Assembly (NCBI RefSeq): GCF_021134715.1
Contig: NC_060018.1
Location: forward strand, 12,975,501 to 13,039,500
Direction of reading: 5' to 3'
DNA length: 64,000 bases
Source of the DNA: Daphnia pulex
Taxonomy: Eukaryota > Arthropoda > Branchiopoda > Diplostraca > Daphniidae
Part shown: piece after piece, positions 26,701-39,500 of the stretch
How the letters are laid out: every line of letters begins with the position of its first letter
Numbering within the stretch: position 1 is the first letter of the stretch
Notes under the pieces: generated by a model
What the model was told of the DNA's origin: nothing
Databases searched by the model: none
The model's input: only the letters and a program-made list of their open reading frames with translations
Program-made: the position numbers and the translations under genes

Positions 26701-28670
26701 CATTAACTTTCATCTTCTTCTTCTTTCTTTCTTCTGGTGAAAAACAATCAGCCGAGACGCTCTTCTTCTTGTTGTGTATTCCCTCCCCATCATCAGCATC
26801 GCCATCACTTTTTGTGTGTGTGTCCCGAGTCGAAATATAAAAATAACGGCGTCGACCGGGATGGAATTGTTGTTGATGATGAATCTCAGATTGTTTGGGG
26901 GTGCCATCACGGTCTCTTTGGCAATCTCGCACGGAAATCCCGCCGAGGATTGTCGGTTTGATTTGCTACTCCTCTACTCTGCCTTGACTGGCCTCCCTCA
27001 CTCTTCTCTTATATGTTTGTCGACGTACAGGAAACTTGTCGTCGTCGTCGTCTGCAGACAATGGCCGTCAGCTCATTACATCCAACACGTTCACACTACA
27101 CACTACTACTACTAGTAGTACACATTCGTGCGGGTGGATTGCACTTTTTCCCCTGATTTCACGCAGCCTATTTTGTTTCTTCTCTCTCTGCGCTGCTTTG
27201 TTATTCATAGACCGAGGCACAAACACAAGAGAAAATCGGGAGAAAAGGCCGTGATTTTCCCCCTTTATTTTTGTCTCTTTTTTTATATAGGCCCATCGAC
27301 GTGCTGCTGGCAGACAAAAGAAACACACGGAACGGAACAAAAATTTCCAGCTCGTTCTAAATGTACATAGAAGCGATCCATTAGGAGAGACACAGCATAC
27401 ATGGAACAATACGGCAGAGAGATGACATTGGCAGCAGACGTCGGCTAGGTTGCGTGTCACGAAAATCAAAAAGATAAATGTCTGTCGGAAGTATAGCGCA
27501 AACTTCGCTCTCGGCTTCCGGGAATTTTATGTAAGAAACTTGTCGTCATCGATTGTGTGTAGTGCGGCTTCTTCCCGTTTATTTTTATCGCCCACGAATA
27601 TCAAAATAAAAGGATCGAGGCGCAAAGTTGTTGGCTCGACATCTAAACGATGATGAAAGATCGTCCGACTTTTTAAAAAGAGATTTCTCTTCTTCTTCCG
27701 AACGAGCTGCTGCTGCTGGTCGTGGTGGCAAATCGGAAATGTTTGGGAAATAAAAGAAATAAAAAGAGTTCGATCGGGCGATTGCCGCGTGACGTCTCAA
27801 GTTTCACCGAGCCAATGACCGCGGCCGGAGTCGCCCACCCCCGTGGCGTCGTCGTCGTCGAGTTTTTATGATGTTGTTGTACAACAACAACAACACCAGC
27901 CAGAGCAACTGGTTCCAAGTTTTTTCTTTCTTACATCTTCATGTAGCCTACGTAGACGTATGTACCTGCTGCCAAGAAAAATCGGCAGACACACACAAAA
28001 GAAGAAAAAAGTAAACTTTTTGGTGAGCTGTTTGTATTTATTTCCAGCAGTCTGAGAGAGACACACATAAGAGCAGAAATCGCTATTTAATGATCGCGTG
28101 TGCGACCAGCCGAAAAAAGAAAAGACCCCCAAAAAGTCAACATGTGTGTGTGTGTGTTTCCGCTCTCCTAATTTCCTAGTTGTAGACTTTCGGTGGCAGC
28201 AGCAGCAGCTTATGATGACTGGCAAGTTGACGGTTATACTACAGGCGCGCTGGATGACATAGACAGAAGGGGGCAGCATATATTCTAATGGCAAAGTCAT
28301 TGCTGCCATTACAGTTAAGAAGAACCTCATCATGGGTGGGCCACCTTGTAATGAACGAGGGGGGCACCTTTCTTGACGGAATCTTTGACGCCGATCGTCT
28401 GACAGCAGCCAAAGCAAAAACAAAAATTTTTTTCTCAAAAAATAAAAAGAGCCCAAAAGGTGCATAGGGAAAAAAGAGAAAAAAGGTCTGGCAGCCAACT
28501 CATTAGCGACGGAGATAGACTTGGCTGGCCAGGCCCACCATGATGCAGAGCACATCACCGTGGAACTTTGTCACTTGCTTCAACTTTGTTCCATTCTGCT
28601 GAGAGGCTTTCACATGTTCTAATATATAAGGAGAAGCGGAGGAGAAGGGCCATTAGGAGGAGATAAGATA

Positions 28671-28689
28671 CAACAACAACAACAACAAC
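28671..28689. repeat. (CAA)6 microsatellite
   Basis: Six CAA units in non-coding DNA. Confidence 0.95.
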
Positions 28690-29083
28690 GAGGGACAGGT
28701 TAGAGTAGGTCCCATCATTTGACGATCGTCGTGTCTAGCCAATTGCTGCCAAAAGTCGCCGATTCCGCCATTTTTTCTTTTACCGATAGAATTATCGTCA
28801 TAATCTGGCGCAGCATTTATTATCGATTATATACCTTGGAGAAACTGTTCAATATATTCTAAAAATACGGCGGAGAAAAGAAAAGAGAAAAACAAATATG
28901 GAAGCAATATAATCCAACGGCGCGTTATTATTTGTTTCCGTTCAAAAAATAAAAGAAGAAGAAAAAGGAAAATATTGTTTTGATTTGATATTCCGACGCT
29001 CCAACGGTGCGCCTATTCAACCGTATCCAACAAAAAAATAAAAAACAATTTTTTCCGATTTTTCTCATATTATCGGCACTCGA

Positions 29084-29101
29084 GTGTGTGTGTGTGTGTG
29101 T
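29084..29101. repeat. (GT)9 microsatellite
   Basis: Nine GT units in non-coding DNA. Confidence 0.95.
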
Positions 29102-32100
29102 ATAGTGCATATTTATTACACACAACATGGATCGACAATGATATTTCCCCCTCCTGTTCGACTACTATGTGTGTGTGTGCCAACAGCGGATGAGACGAGA
29201 GAGAGAGACACATTTCTGGCATAATGGCGGCAGCGCGGCGGTTCGACTTGTAAGTTATCCTTGGTAAATTTTTCTGTCGATTTCCCCCCCATTATCTTTT
29301 TCTTTTCTTTTCTTTTCTCTTTGAATTCTCCGCGTCTGATTTATCAACAGAGAAGAGAGAGAAAAAAGGTTTCTGCTTCCCACAGCAGCAGCAGCAGGTA
29401 TATAACAAATGCTCGTCTTATCGAATGTTTCATTCCGTTGTTGCTGCTGCGACGTTAAGTAGACGAGGCGGTAGCCAATAATCGTGAAACGGATAAAAAC
29501 TCCCGCACTATGCGGCGCACAATCGCCGCTTCTTTCTTATTTTTTAACCAACGGAAAAATGGGAAAAATGTTTTCCGTGTCGACATTTCTCCGCACCGTT
29601 ATATACGACGACGACACGGAAATTGATTCTCCATTTCAGCGCAATCAAATAACAAATCAAACAGCGCGCCCGGCCGGCATCACAGTTATGTGTGACGACA
29701 TCGGCAGCGTCTAAATAGATCGCGGGTCGTCGGGATTGATTAGTCGAGGTCGATTGAGAATAAGAAAAACAAGCCCAGCAATCGGACTCGCATCAGCAGT
29801 TGGAAACGTCCAATTTAACATATTCCGCAGTAACCAGTTGCAAGTTGATGCCAGCACACATGCACAACAGTTGACGACTCTTATAATGGGCCCGTAAACA
29901 GAATCTCATTACATAGATGAAAAGAAATGCCTCGGACGAATTTCGTTTTGTCGCCTGGGTGGTCTCGTCCCGTTTTGTTATTCATTTTCCTCGCTCCGAT
30001 TTCAGTTGGACTCGGCACAAAATTATAACGAAAATAATAACACAATATCATGTAAACTTTTTTAAAAATATATTTGATTGGGATGTGTGTACATAACATT
30101 CCATTGATGGAAGTATAACAAACCTGTTGTTGAATAATTAAATCAATTTTTACGTGTCCGAACAAAAAAGTAAGAAATATAGAGGCCGTTTTTGTTTGTC
30201 TATAGGGAACGAAATTCCTGAACAATAACTTGTTCATATGTATTGACTCTTTGTTCAACACGACTAACAATCAATAAAGAAAGGGAAAAAAGAAGGAGCA
30301 CGTCCAGCGTATTATTCTAATAACGTGTAACAGTTTTCAATAGATTATTGATAGGCCTACAATATACGTGTGTGTGTAGTCTATATAGGCCTCTCTTCTC
30401 GTGTGTCTGTGTAGGCAAAGCCGACGAGTCTACAAGAAAATATACAAATCCCCACGTCCTTGTGCGTTTGACGACGAAAAATGGGACGATCGGTTCAAGC
30501 CAAATGGCCGTCAGATCACGTCAAATGAAGAAACAAGATAAGAAAAAAGAAGAAGAAGAAGAAGAGGTTTATCGATAATATGACGGACTTGCTACTGGGG
30601 AAAAGGAAGGAAAAAAGGACCAAAAGTCGAAAAGATGGACAAACAAGAGAGTCTGCTGGAAGAGCATCAGACGGGCGACTTCAAAAGACAAAAGACGGCA
30701 CGTTCGTGACGTTCTACCACGACTTGGCATTTATATTCTCCTATAGAGCTCCTATATAATATACAAGTCCCATACAGGGAGTCTGCTGGCGGACTGACCA
30801 TAGCCACGTCGATGATGTCAGCCAATTGGCATTGATGGATGTTGTCGACTACTTTTGGGAGCCGTTCGGTCGCCCGGCTATACAACAGCGTTAATGCGCC
30901 TTTTGATTTTTATTTCTCTTCTTCTTTTGAAGCTGAGACTGCCCTGTGCTGCTGCTGCCCTGGTGATGAGAGACAAAAATCAACGGACATGAGGAATGAA
31001 GGAAATGTGTCAAAAAGGGACGGACCTTTTGTCGGTTGTGCTCTTGAATATAGGACCGGCAGAGAGAGGAGCAGCCCAGCAGCAGCTTTACACACATTCC
31101 AGCAGCAGCTGATCTTGATCGATTCCTCTCCATCATCATCACCGGCTACCGTTCTTTTCTTTCTTTCTTTTGTTTTATTTTTGACCCAAAGTCGTCAGGC
31201 TCTATTTCTCTCTTTGTAAATATCGAACTGTTTTGTATTTTTCAAACAAAAAAAAAGAAGAGCTAGAGTCCTTCCTTCTTCCCTTGTAGACTTGCCGTTG
31301 GTATACAAGTCTAAAATGCGTGTATATTTATTGTTTCCCGATATGTGTCAAAGGCACTTTTGCCGACGCTATATTATTTCTTGTGTGTGTGTTGCCGACC
31401 CGACCGATCCGCCCGGGTCGATTTCTATATTTTTCTCGTCCGCAACCGAATAGTTTGAATGCTCAAGCATTGACTTGTTGTTGCTTGTTGTTATGGGGCT
31501 CGTTCGTGACTTGCTGTCGATCCGCTTCTATTCACATCGTAGCATTTCCTTGTCCACCAAAACTCTCGACAACTGTTGCCAGCGGCCAATAGCCACGGAC
31601 GAGTAGTAATCATCACACGCTTTCTTTGCTCGACATCGCAGTCGACATTTATATCCAGTCAATTTCTATCTGCATTCAAAACGAGAGAGACTCTCTACGA
31701 ATTCAAAACTCTCTACAGCAGTGTATAAGATCAAAGGCTATAGTAGTAAAGTGCATATGTAGAGTATTTATTTTTTCCAATTGATGTAATAGTCGTTTGC
31801 TTGTGATATTGATTAATGATTAGGGCGAGCTCCGATTTCACACAGGAAGATGAAACGACATGGTGAAATTGACACCTGGGTGTACTATACTAGTCTACTA
31901 CATGTACAGACACCCTAAAATAAATATCGTCAGACGAAAAAAGAAACCGGAAGAAAAATATTTTTATGTACATATAAAAGACAAATGGTTCGATTCTTTG
32001 GCTGTTTCACACTTTCAAAAAAAAAGAAATAACCCAAAAAAGAAACTTTATTTTTTTGATTTTTCAAGGGGTGGCGAGAGAAAAATGACTTGTTCGTCTT

Positions 32101-34799
32101 TATTTTTCATTTGTGTGTTGCTCTCTGCGTGTATAAGCGATTGACAAACGATCGTTTTCCTTTTTGGCTCTTGTAAAGTGAGAAGAAGAAGTAGAAAAAG
32201 AAAAAGAAAGAAAGAAATACATGAAAATAGGAAAAGGCAGCTCTCTCTTCTAGCTCGCGTTTCCGTTGTAGGCTATATAAGAAACATGTACTATACATGG
32301 CGGATATAGGAGAGAGAGAGAAAGAGAGTCGCCATATATATTAGATGGATCGGTGTGCATTTTGTCAGCTGCTGCTTCCCGACGGAAATGTCGCACTGTG
32401 GTCCGGATACCACCACCACCACCAACGCCATCCATTTCTATAGCCGAGCCGTGTGCTGCTCCTCCTTCTTCTTTCAACGCTCCTATACCGGAATATAATA
32501 TGAAAACGGAGACTCTCGGAAACAAGATGGAAATGTATTTTTTGTGTGTGTCTGTCGAGTGCTGCTGGGGCCCCCACCCAAAAGAGAAAAAAAGAAAAAA
32601 AAGGGCCCACAGAATATAAAATATCTGACGGTATATACATGGAGAGTAGAGAGAAAAGGGGGGGGGGGAAACCGACAACAGCCGGAATAGAAGACGAAAG
32701 AAAAAAAGATGTTTCAACAGAAGGAGCTTCAACTGCAGGAGTGCTGCTGCTGCTCCTGTTCGCTGATGAAATATTCACCGACTCGTCTTTTCTTATATTT
32801 ATTTCTCCCGCGTTTTTTCAAATGGAACGGGGTGACCCCCCAAGTCATCATCAGATGTACACAACAGCCGATTCTTTTGTCAACTTTGGCTGGATTCCAT
32901 TTGCTGGGCGCATTTCTTTTTCTTTGATTGTGTCGTGAGGAAAATGTTGGGAAACGGACAGGGTCGTCGCCCCGCTCGTGTAGATGGTGGGCGCTAATGA
33001 CGCAATGAGATTCACTTTGATTAGATCAAACGGTCGCACTTGATTCCGGCTCTCTCTCTTACATCTCTATAGTGGCTTGATGAAACTCTCGACTACTATA
33101 CCCTATAGCTCCTTCATCATCATCAGCCATCGTTTGTGAGACTCTCACTCACTCACTATAGACGCACAGCGAGTGATGATGGACAAGTGCAGCAGCAATA
33201 TCTCTCTAAATTATAAGAAAACCGCCAGCAGAAGTGACTTGATGAGTGCGCCACACCGCCAACGAAATAAGTCGTCTCTCGTCCGGCCACTCTGCTGTGC
33301 TGGAGAATCTCATCAAAGAAGTGTCGGAGATATCCATTGACCATAAAGACACCACCACCACCGCATCCGTGTGTGTACTTGTGTCTGATGCCCAGCAATT
33401 TCATTAATTTTTCTCTCTTTTCCATCTATTAAATTAGACGTATAATATACGCCCGGCCGGTTTGGCTGCTGCTGCGCCTAATTGTTTTGGCAATCTCCCG
33501 CCCTTGAGGAATTTCGTCTATAATCTAAGAAGAAGAAGAAAGATGAATGCTGCTGTACTATGTACGTTTAGAATTCTTCTTTCTCTCTCTCTCTGTACTC
33601 GCAGGATCAAGTGAATAATAAAACACAAGGGGTATATAGATAGAGACGGGCAGATTTAATATGCAAAGAGGTTCCCATTGTACCGTTCAAACTGTGCATA
33701 TAGAAAGAGCAGACAAATATAATAAAAAGAATGGACAACAGAAAAGAAGAAGTCGTCTAATCTGACAAACTGAGTGCTGGAGAGGGTGTCCTTTTCCCAC
33801 GACAACAACTCCCGGCCGCTGCTGGCCAAGTTGCGGCTGCAACTCGACGGCCTCTGCTGATTGCGGCTCATTTGTTGTCGACGACGACGGCCGACGACGG
33901 GTTGCTGCTGGTCAAGGCGTACAAAGAGTCAAGAGACATGCCAAGACAATGTGACTCAAAGACAAAAGAGATCTATATGGGGTCTCGGCCGGCCGGTAGC
34001 TATAAATGCACTTTTTTCAAATAAAGAAGAATAGAAAGAAAAAGAAGAAAAATAGATTTGGATGCTGGCGAAAGCTCCGGAGCTGCTCCTGCGCCCGGCG
34101 GACTTGATTTTCTGCTCCAGCGAGTCGGAATCCCCATAGCAGCATCCAGCAGTCGGTGCGGAAAACCACCGACGTGTTGGTTTTAGTATTAGGTAGTATA
34201 TACCCTAGTCAGAGCAGCTAGTGCTGAAAACTCTGCTGATGGCTGCTGTGCGGATGAGACTCAACTTGTCACGCAGGAAGCCGGCTGACACATCAATAGA
34301 TCCTTTTCCCTCCTATCAACTCCTCAAGTCACATGATCAAGTCTGTCGAATGGGCTGCTGTTGGGGTAGTACTGACGGAATAATAGAGTAGTAGGAGCGA
34401 CCCTCCTAGTATAGCTGGTACTGGTGGATGTCGTCTACTAAAGCCCGGCAGCTATCTAGTCCCTGTCGCAGCTCATTCATATAGACGCTATATATTATGC
34501 ATTAACTCCCGCGATCCTGATCCCTCCTCTTCCTGGTATAGCAGCAGCAATGCTGCCAGCATCGAGAGAGTCGCTCTAATATATACATCTATACAGTTAT
34601 TATAGTCTCATTAAGAATGTGACTGGACTCTGGGATGGATGGATGGATGGATGGGGTGCGCCATCACACGTCGACGTCTAATATCGCGGGACCACAGCAG
34701 CACAGCAGATCCTCTTCTTCTTCTTCTCTTGGTGTACAGGATTATTGTCAGCTGATGCTGGAGGATCAAGCAGAGAATGCAGAGGCGTTATATATACAC

Positions 34800-35070
34800 C
34801 TAAAAGGGCGTGGACCCTTTGTCTCGCAAAGTTATTTAGACTCTCTCTAATAGTGAATCATTTGCCTTTTTGAACATATCATTAAGAACTTTTTGCTGCT
34901 GCTGCTGTGCTGCCCGGAATAAATTTAAATGGGACACAGAGACCCTCCTCCTGGGCTTCCGTCTGGAAACCCCCGCAGAATTTGTCCGACTCAATTTATA
35001 TCGACGTGCTGTCCACTTTTCAGACGTAAATGTTCCTTTCTCATTAATTGACCAATGGCTGGGATCATTT
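34800..35070 (+). repeat. Direct repeat R1, left of unit copy 2
   Basis: This block recurs in the same orientation at 36,270-36,530 with moderate divergence and small indels. Shared landmarks are AAAAGGGCGTGG, TTTGTCTCGCAAAGTTA, ATTAAGAACTTTTTGCTG, CCCCCGCAGAATTTGTC and GTCCACTTT...ACGTAAATG. The two copies bracket the ~1.1 kb spliced-looking unit at 35,134-36,210. The 11 kb copy of that unit lacks such flanks. Confidence 0.85.
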
Positions 35071-35133
35071 CTAATTTCTATCGATTTTGTCGTATTATCG
35101 TAAGCAGGATGCTGATTAGAAGAAAAAAAGGAA

Positions 35134-36210
35134 AAGTGTCGTCTGCTTTTCGTTTAGTTAAAATTTTCGAAAAAGTCAAGAGACAAAGTTCAAGATTTAG
35201 ATTGTTGTAGATTCATTTGTTTTTGATAATCGTCCATGCTGTTTAGCGGGTAAATAAAACTAAGAATTCAAATAGAATGATTGTGGGAGCTTAACTAGAA
35301 GAGTTACACCTGTTCCAAATTTGTGAAAATGTTAGTTTGTGACTACAGTATTGATCATGTAAGCCCACTGTCCATGCATGACAGATTATTTGCACTCACA
35401 TAACCTTTTCCTTTGTGCATAGATGTAAGGCCAGAGCCAACCATGGTAACCACTACATATGCCAGCTTGGCTTGTGCAGCAACAATCTCAGTCTCATCGC
35501 TTGGGTAATGATTTTTCGTTACTTTTATTCCTGAATGACCTGCATGCTCAATATTTTAATGATGCATTACCTGCATCAATGCAGTACATTACTTGTAAAC
35601 CTTTAATTGTTCCATTTATTAACAATTAGGGTTTACACATTTTCAACTTGTCCTGACTTGTGTTGTTTCTGTCGTAACCCATTTTCTATTTCTATTTAGA
35701 TGAACAGCATCCCATGGCATTGGAAAAACTGCCGATGTCAATCGAGTTACGGATCTCATCTTCTTCCCCTTTTTTTCAATGTCCCCGTGTACGCCCATGT
35801 GAATGTGGGTGTATTCACGAGGACACCCTTTTTACCCTATCCCGTCTGCTAGTATAATTTTCAATTCTTCAGCTGATGGAGCAACTGTGGATGCCTGGCT
35901 GTGGATTTCCCAGGCACAAAGGTAGGACAGAATTGATCTAGCTATTCTTCCTTTTGGACGATTTTTGGTGGGATTGATTATGTAAATCGTGAAATAGTTA
36001 CAAAGTATAGGATTACTCAGACTGAGCTAGGCGATTGGCTGCAACTGTTTTCTCTCTCCGCATTTGTTTTTTTCTCAGTCAGAGTTCACTATCTCATTTG
36101 TTGAACGACTGCAGATCAGGCTTGTTTTTGCACCTCACAACTTTGTCTGTGGGTCAACCATCACATTCAAAAAGATTTGAACTTTAAACACTTGAAGCAA
36201 AATTGCAACT
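35134..36210 (+). other. Copy 2 of the duplicated, spliced-looking unit (plus strand)
   Basis: Collinear with the minus strand of 11,020-12,227 over its whole length. It keeps the leader donor (TTTAGCGG|GTAA, exon end 35,249), an 82-bp middle exon at 35,423-35,504 (acceptor TGCATAG, donor CTTGG|GTAATG), and a third exon starting after TTTCTATTTAG near 35,701 with the CGCCCATGTGAATGTGGGTG core and final donor CAAAG|GTAGGAC near 35,925. Relative to copy 1, an apparent extra mini-intron (TTCTTCAG acceptor) precedes CTGATGGAGC. The reading frame of copy 1 is not kept, while the splice-like borders are. This favours a non-coding transcript or a decayed small gene. No known family was recognised. 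Confidence 0.55.
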
Positions 36211-36269
36211 AAAACATTTTTTAAACCAAGAGGGACCTGGCGCCACACGGGCACCTCCTCGTACATACC

Positions 36270-36530
36270 TCACAAAAGGGCGTGGCTTTGTCTCGCAAAG
36301 TTATTTAGACTCTCTAGTGAATCATTTCCCCTTTTTCAACGTCATTAAGAACTTTTTGCTGTTGCTGTGCTGTGCTGTGCTGTCCGGAATAAATTGATGG
36401 GACTCCTCCTCCTCATCCGCTTCCGTCAGAAAACCCCCGCAGAATTTGTCGGATGGACTCGACGACGTGTCCACTTTCAAACGTAAATGCCAATTTCCTT
36501 ATTTCCATTTGAGCAATTGCTATGGGATAT
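36270..36530 (+). repeat. Direct repeat R2, right of unit copy 2
   Basis: Second copy of the ~260 bp block at 34,800-35,070, same strand. It differs by substitutions and small deletions, for example a shorter CTG run and loss of a few bases around GGACTC. Confidence 0.85.
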
Positions 36531-39500
36531 CTACACAAGTTGATGGGGGTTTAGGGTATACACGTACGTACGTGGAGCCAACGACACTCGAATTACCTGA
36601 CCGAAATGGCCAAACGAACGGGGAAAAAGAGCGAACCGTCAGCGCAATTTGATGATTGGCGCAATTTCGGCGATCCAAAATGATTTGCAGCGCAGCAAAG
36701 GGGCGGCATATATATCTACTATACTACTATAAGCTATAGCTGGTACTAGGAGTATATAGATGTACGAGTGAGAGCAAGGTTATTATAGATGGCCGTAGGG
36801 TGAGACGTGCGTCGATTGCCAGATGATGATGTCTACCACCAAGCGTCTCCTTTTTCTCTTTCATCTTTGGCTGGGAAACTCTCCCGTCGCTGGAATTCAC
36901 AATAGGCCGGCCGAGGGGGGGAAATGCGACGACCGGAATGGACTCGATCATGACGGAATAAATCAAACACGACGAGTTTCCTCTCTCTCTTCTACACTCA
37001 CTATGTCTTTCCGTCGTCTCCTTGTTATTTAGGTGTACCGCTGTTAAGCTCTATACTAGAACGGATAGGTATATACACCGTCGGGTGACTACAACATGTA
37101 CATATATATTTATAAGAAAAGATGTACTTGACTATATAGCCTGTGAGGAGTGGTAGGGAGGGGGGGGGGGTTAGCTATATATATATTACACAATCGATCA
37201 ATCAATACTTTTCGGGACATTCGTCGAATTCTTTTGTCCCCCCCAGGGGAAATAAGCGGACGAATCTAAAAATACAAAAATATGTTGAATTCGATTCCAT
37301 GTTCAATCATGTGTGTGGCACAGCATAGAAAACACGACACTCGAAATATATAGATACAAAACAAGGATATGTGTATAGGAGAGTCAGTCTAGCGGATCTA
37401 TCCGTTCGCGTACATTTCCTTCGAGTAGATTTCCCAACAGCAGCAGCAGCCGATCGATATAAAAGGCTGCTATAGACTCACTGTGATATTGGAGAGGCCC
37501 AGCATCAGCATCGTCGAGTTTGATATGTACGCCCAATGATTAAAAGATGTTTTCTTGGCTATATGCGCAATCCTAACAGGGTCGTTGTCTTTTACATTGA
37601 AACAACAAAGCCACGAAAACCGGGGGAGAATGATCATCAATAATTAATGGATGGATTATTTTATTTACCTGGAATGCACAAAGGTTCTTCTTGGGAGACG
37701 ATGGCGTATCCATTTGCAACTGGGGGGTTGAGGTACGGAAAGGAGCCGCAAAAGGTTCTTCTCCTTCCTCTCACACGTCATTTGAAAAAAAAAAGCTTCC
37801 TGTTTCCCTTATTGTCACTAATAGAACCTTTGCTGGGCGTGTATAATAGACGGAAGCGCCGCACACAAGAAGCTAGTACACGTTATTTACTGGCTGCCAC
37901 ATATAGAGGAACATTTTTTCTTTTTTTCCACTGGGCGACGATGACGGGCCTGATCGACTGGAAAATCGCTCATTCTTGTTCCAACCGTTGGCTGCGCCCC
38001 CGATATCTTGTCCCTTTTTTTTATTTTCAGAATAGAGAAAAGAAACCCGGGCGACAGATGGACTATTGTGTTTGATTATATGATTTTCCCGTTTAGTATA
38101 TATATATCCGCGTTCATTTGACTGGGGAGGGCGACGAGTTATAAGGGTTTGAATAATAAATGCCGACCGATTTCATTGATTGTTACAAGGAATGAATTGA
38201 AGAGAGAGAGAGAGCGGGGGACCTTTTTTGCTAGGCAACAGTCTCTCCCCCCCTCAACAGTTCCGAATCGACGCTGTTTTGTATGAGCGAGTCTATTGAA
38301 TTTGACAAATAAATGGTGAGAGCTAGAGAGCTAGACGAGAGTTTGACAAAATAGATTCAGTCGACAGCACAGCACAGCATTGGAGAAGAAGAAGTTGTAC
38401 GATTTCATTGCATCAATTACTCAACAGACATTGATCCTGGCTGCTGGGTCGTCGTTCCTCCCTTTTTTTACTTTTGGCTCACCACCGTGTCTGCAGCAGT
38501 TTTCTCTTTCATCACAGTTATAGTTAAACACTTTCTCTTATTATTATGATTATTATTATTCCCATAGCCTCGTCTTATATACTACTAAATAGACGTCGCT
38601 ATACTCTGTGATGATGGCCGTAATAGCGCCGACCAATCCAATCTTGAGAATGGAGTGCTGGGCCCTTTTCCATTATTTCCGGCTATTATTATGTCACATG
38701 AATAATGCAACACACAGCAGCCAAAACGTTTTGAAGAGAGAGAGAGAGATATTATTTCTGACATTTCTTGTCTGTGTCGTCCAGCACAACGAGATGAGGA
38801 TCACGATTGTCCATTTCGGAGGCCTTCCTCCTTCTATAAAATCGATATTTGAATGTTAATAATGCTTAGCTGCCCCTCCTATAGCTGGCCCATCTAAATG
38901 AGGAGATGGGCCTTTTATTGTTGGACGCTGCTGGACCGACGAGTACAGACGGCTGACTTTTCCGCACGCATTATTAGTCTTAGTCGTCGTCTAGATATAG
39001 ATGAGCAATCCGCTCTCAACTGGTTGGTTTTGATTGGGGGGCAGTGGGCGAGTTGCTGCTGGACCTTTACATTCGGATGATGAAAAGAAAATAGAATGAA
39101 AAGGCCATCAACGTCCTCCCCAGGAGCTATACAGCCAGCATAGAGAGCACACAGGAACATGGCCAGGGCGCGATGATGATGGCGAGGCCAGCCAGGTGGA
39201 AAGACAAAGTGGTCGGTCTCGGTCGGTCGTCTAACGAGCAGCAACGACGGACGGACGAACGGACGGAGGAGATAGAAATCCGCTTTTGCGCTGGCCGCTG
39301 CATGCTGGATGTGCATGGGAGAAGCTTTGACGCCGAGAAGCGCAGTAGACATCCAGTTATGTTAGATATCTAGAGAGCTGTGCTATCAAGACTTATAATA
39401 TAGTACATAGCAGCTAGAGCAGCTGAGGGACAACCAATGCCGGTCACGTCTCTTTTTTTATTTTATTTTTCTTCTTCTCTCTCCCCCGTTTCGTCTCTCC

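Larger units (their letters stand above)
24841..34799. other. Non-coding, simple-repeat-rich stretch
   Basis: No gene is supported. Two GAA tracts (25,615-25,636 and 25,654-25,671), (CAA)6 at 28,671-28,689, TG runs near 28,143-28,156, (GT)9 at 29,084-29,101, an 11-G run at 32,658-32,668 and a GGAT run at 34,633-34,654 dominate. Long open frames, including one of 272 codons on the minus strand at 24,983-25,801, are read through such tracts and have no domain. CTATAG and TATATA words are frequent. Confidence 0.65.

Noticed and set aside
27866..28558. 230-codon open frame on the minus strand
   Set aside because: It is built partly from GT, CTG and TTG repeats (Cys and Thr-His runs), with no domain, splice context or poly(A) signal.
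34800..36530. LTR retrotransposon reading of the R1-unit-R2 structure
   Set aside because: No gag or pol, primer-binding site, polypurine tract or TG...CA ends are visible, and the unit exists at 11 kb without the repeats.
37647..38075. 142-codon ATG-started open frame on the plus strand
   Set aside because: The amino-acid order looks random, with Phe/Leu runs and no recognisable motif, and the length is not surprising in 64 kb.
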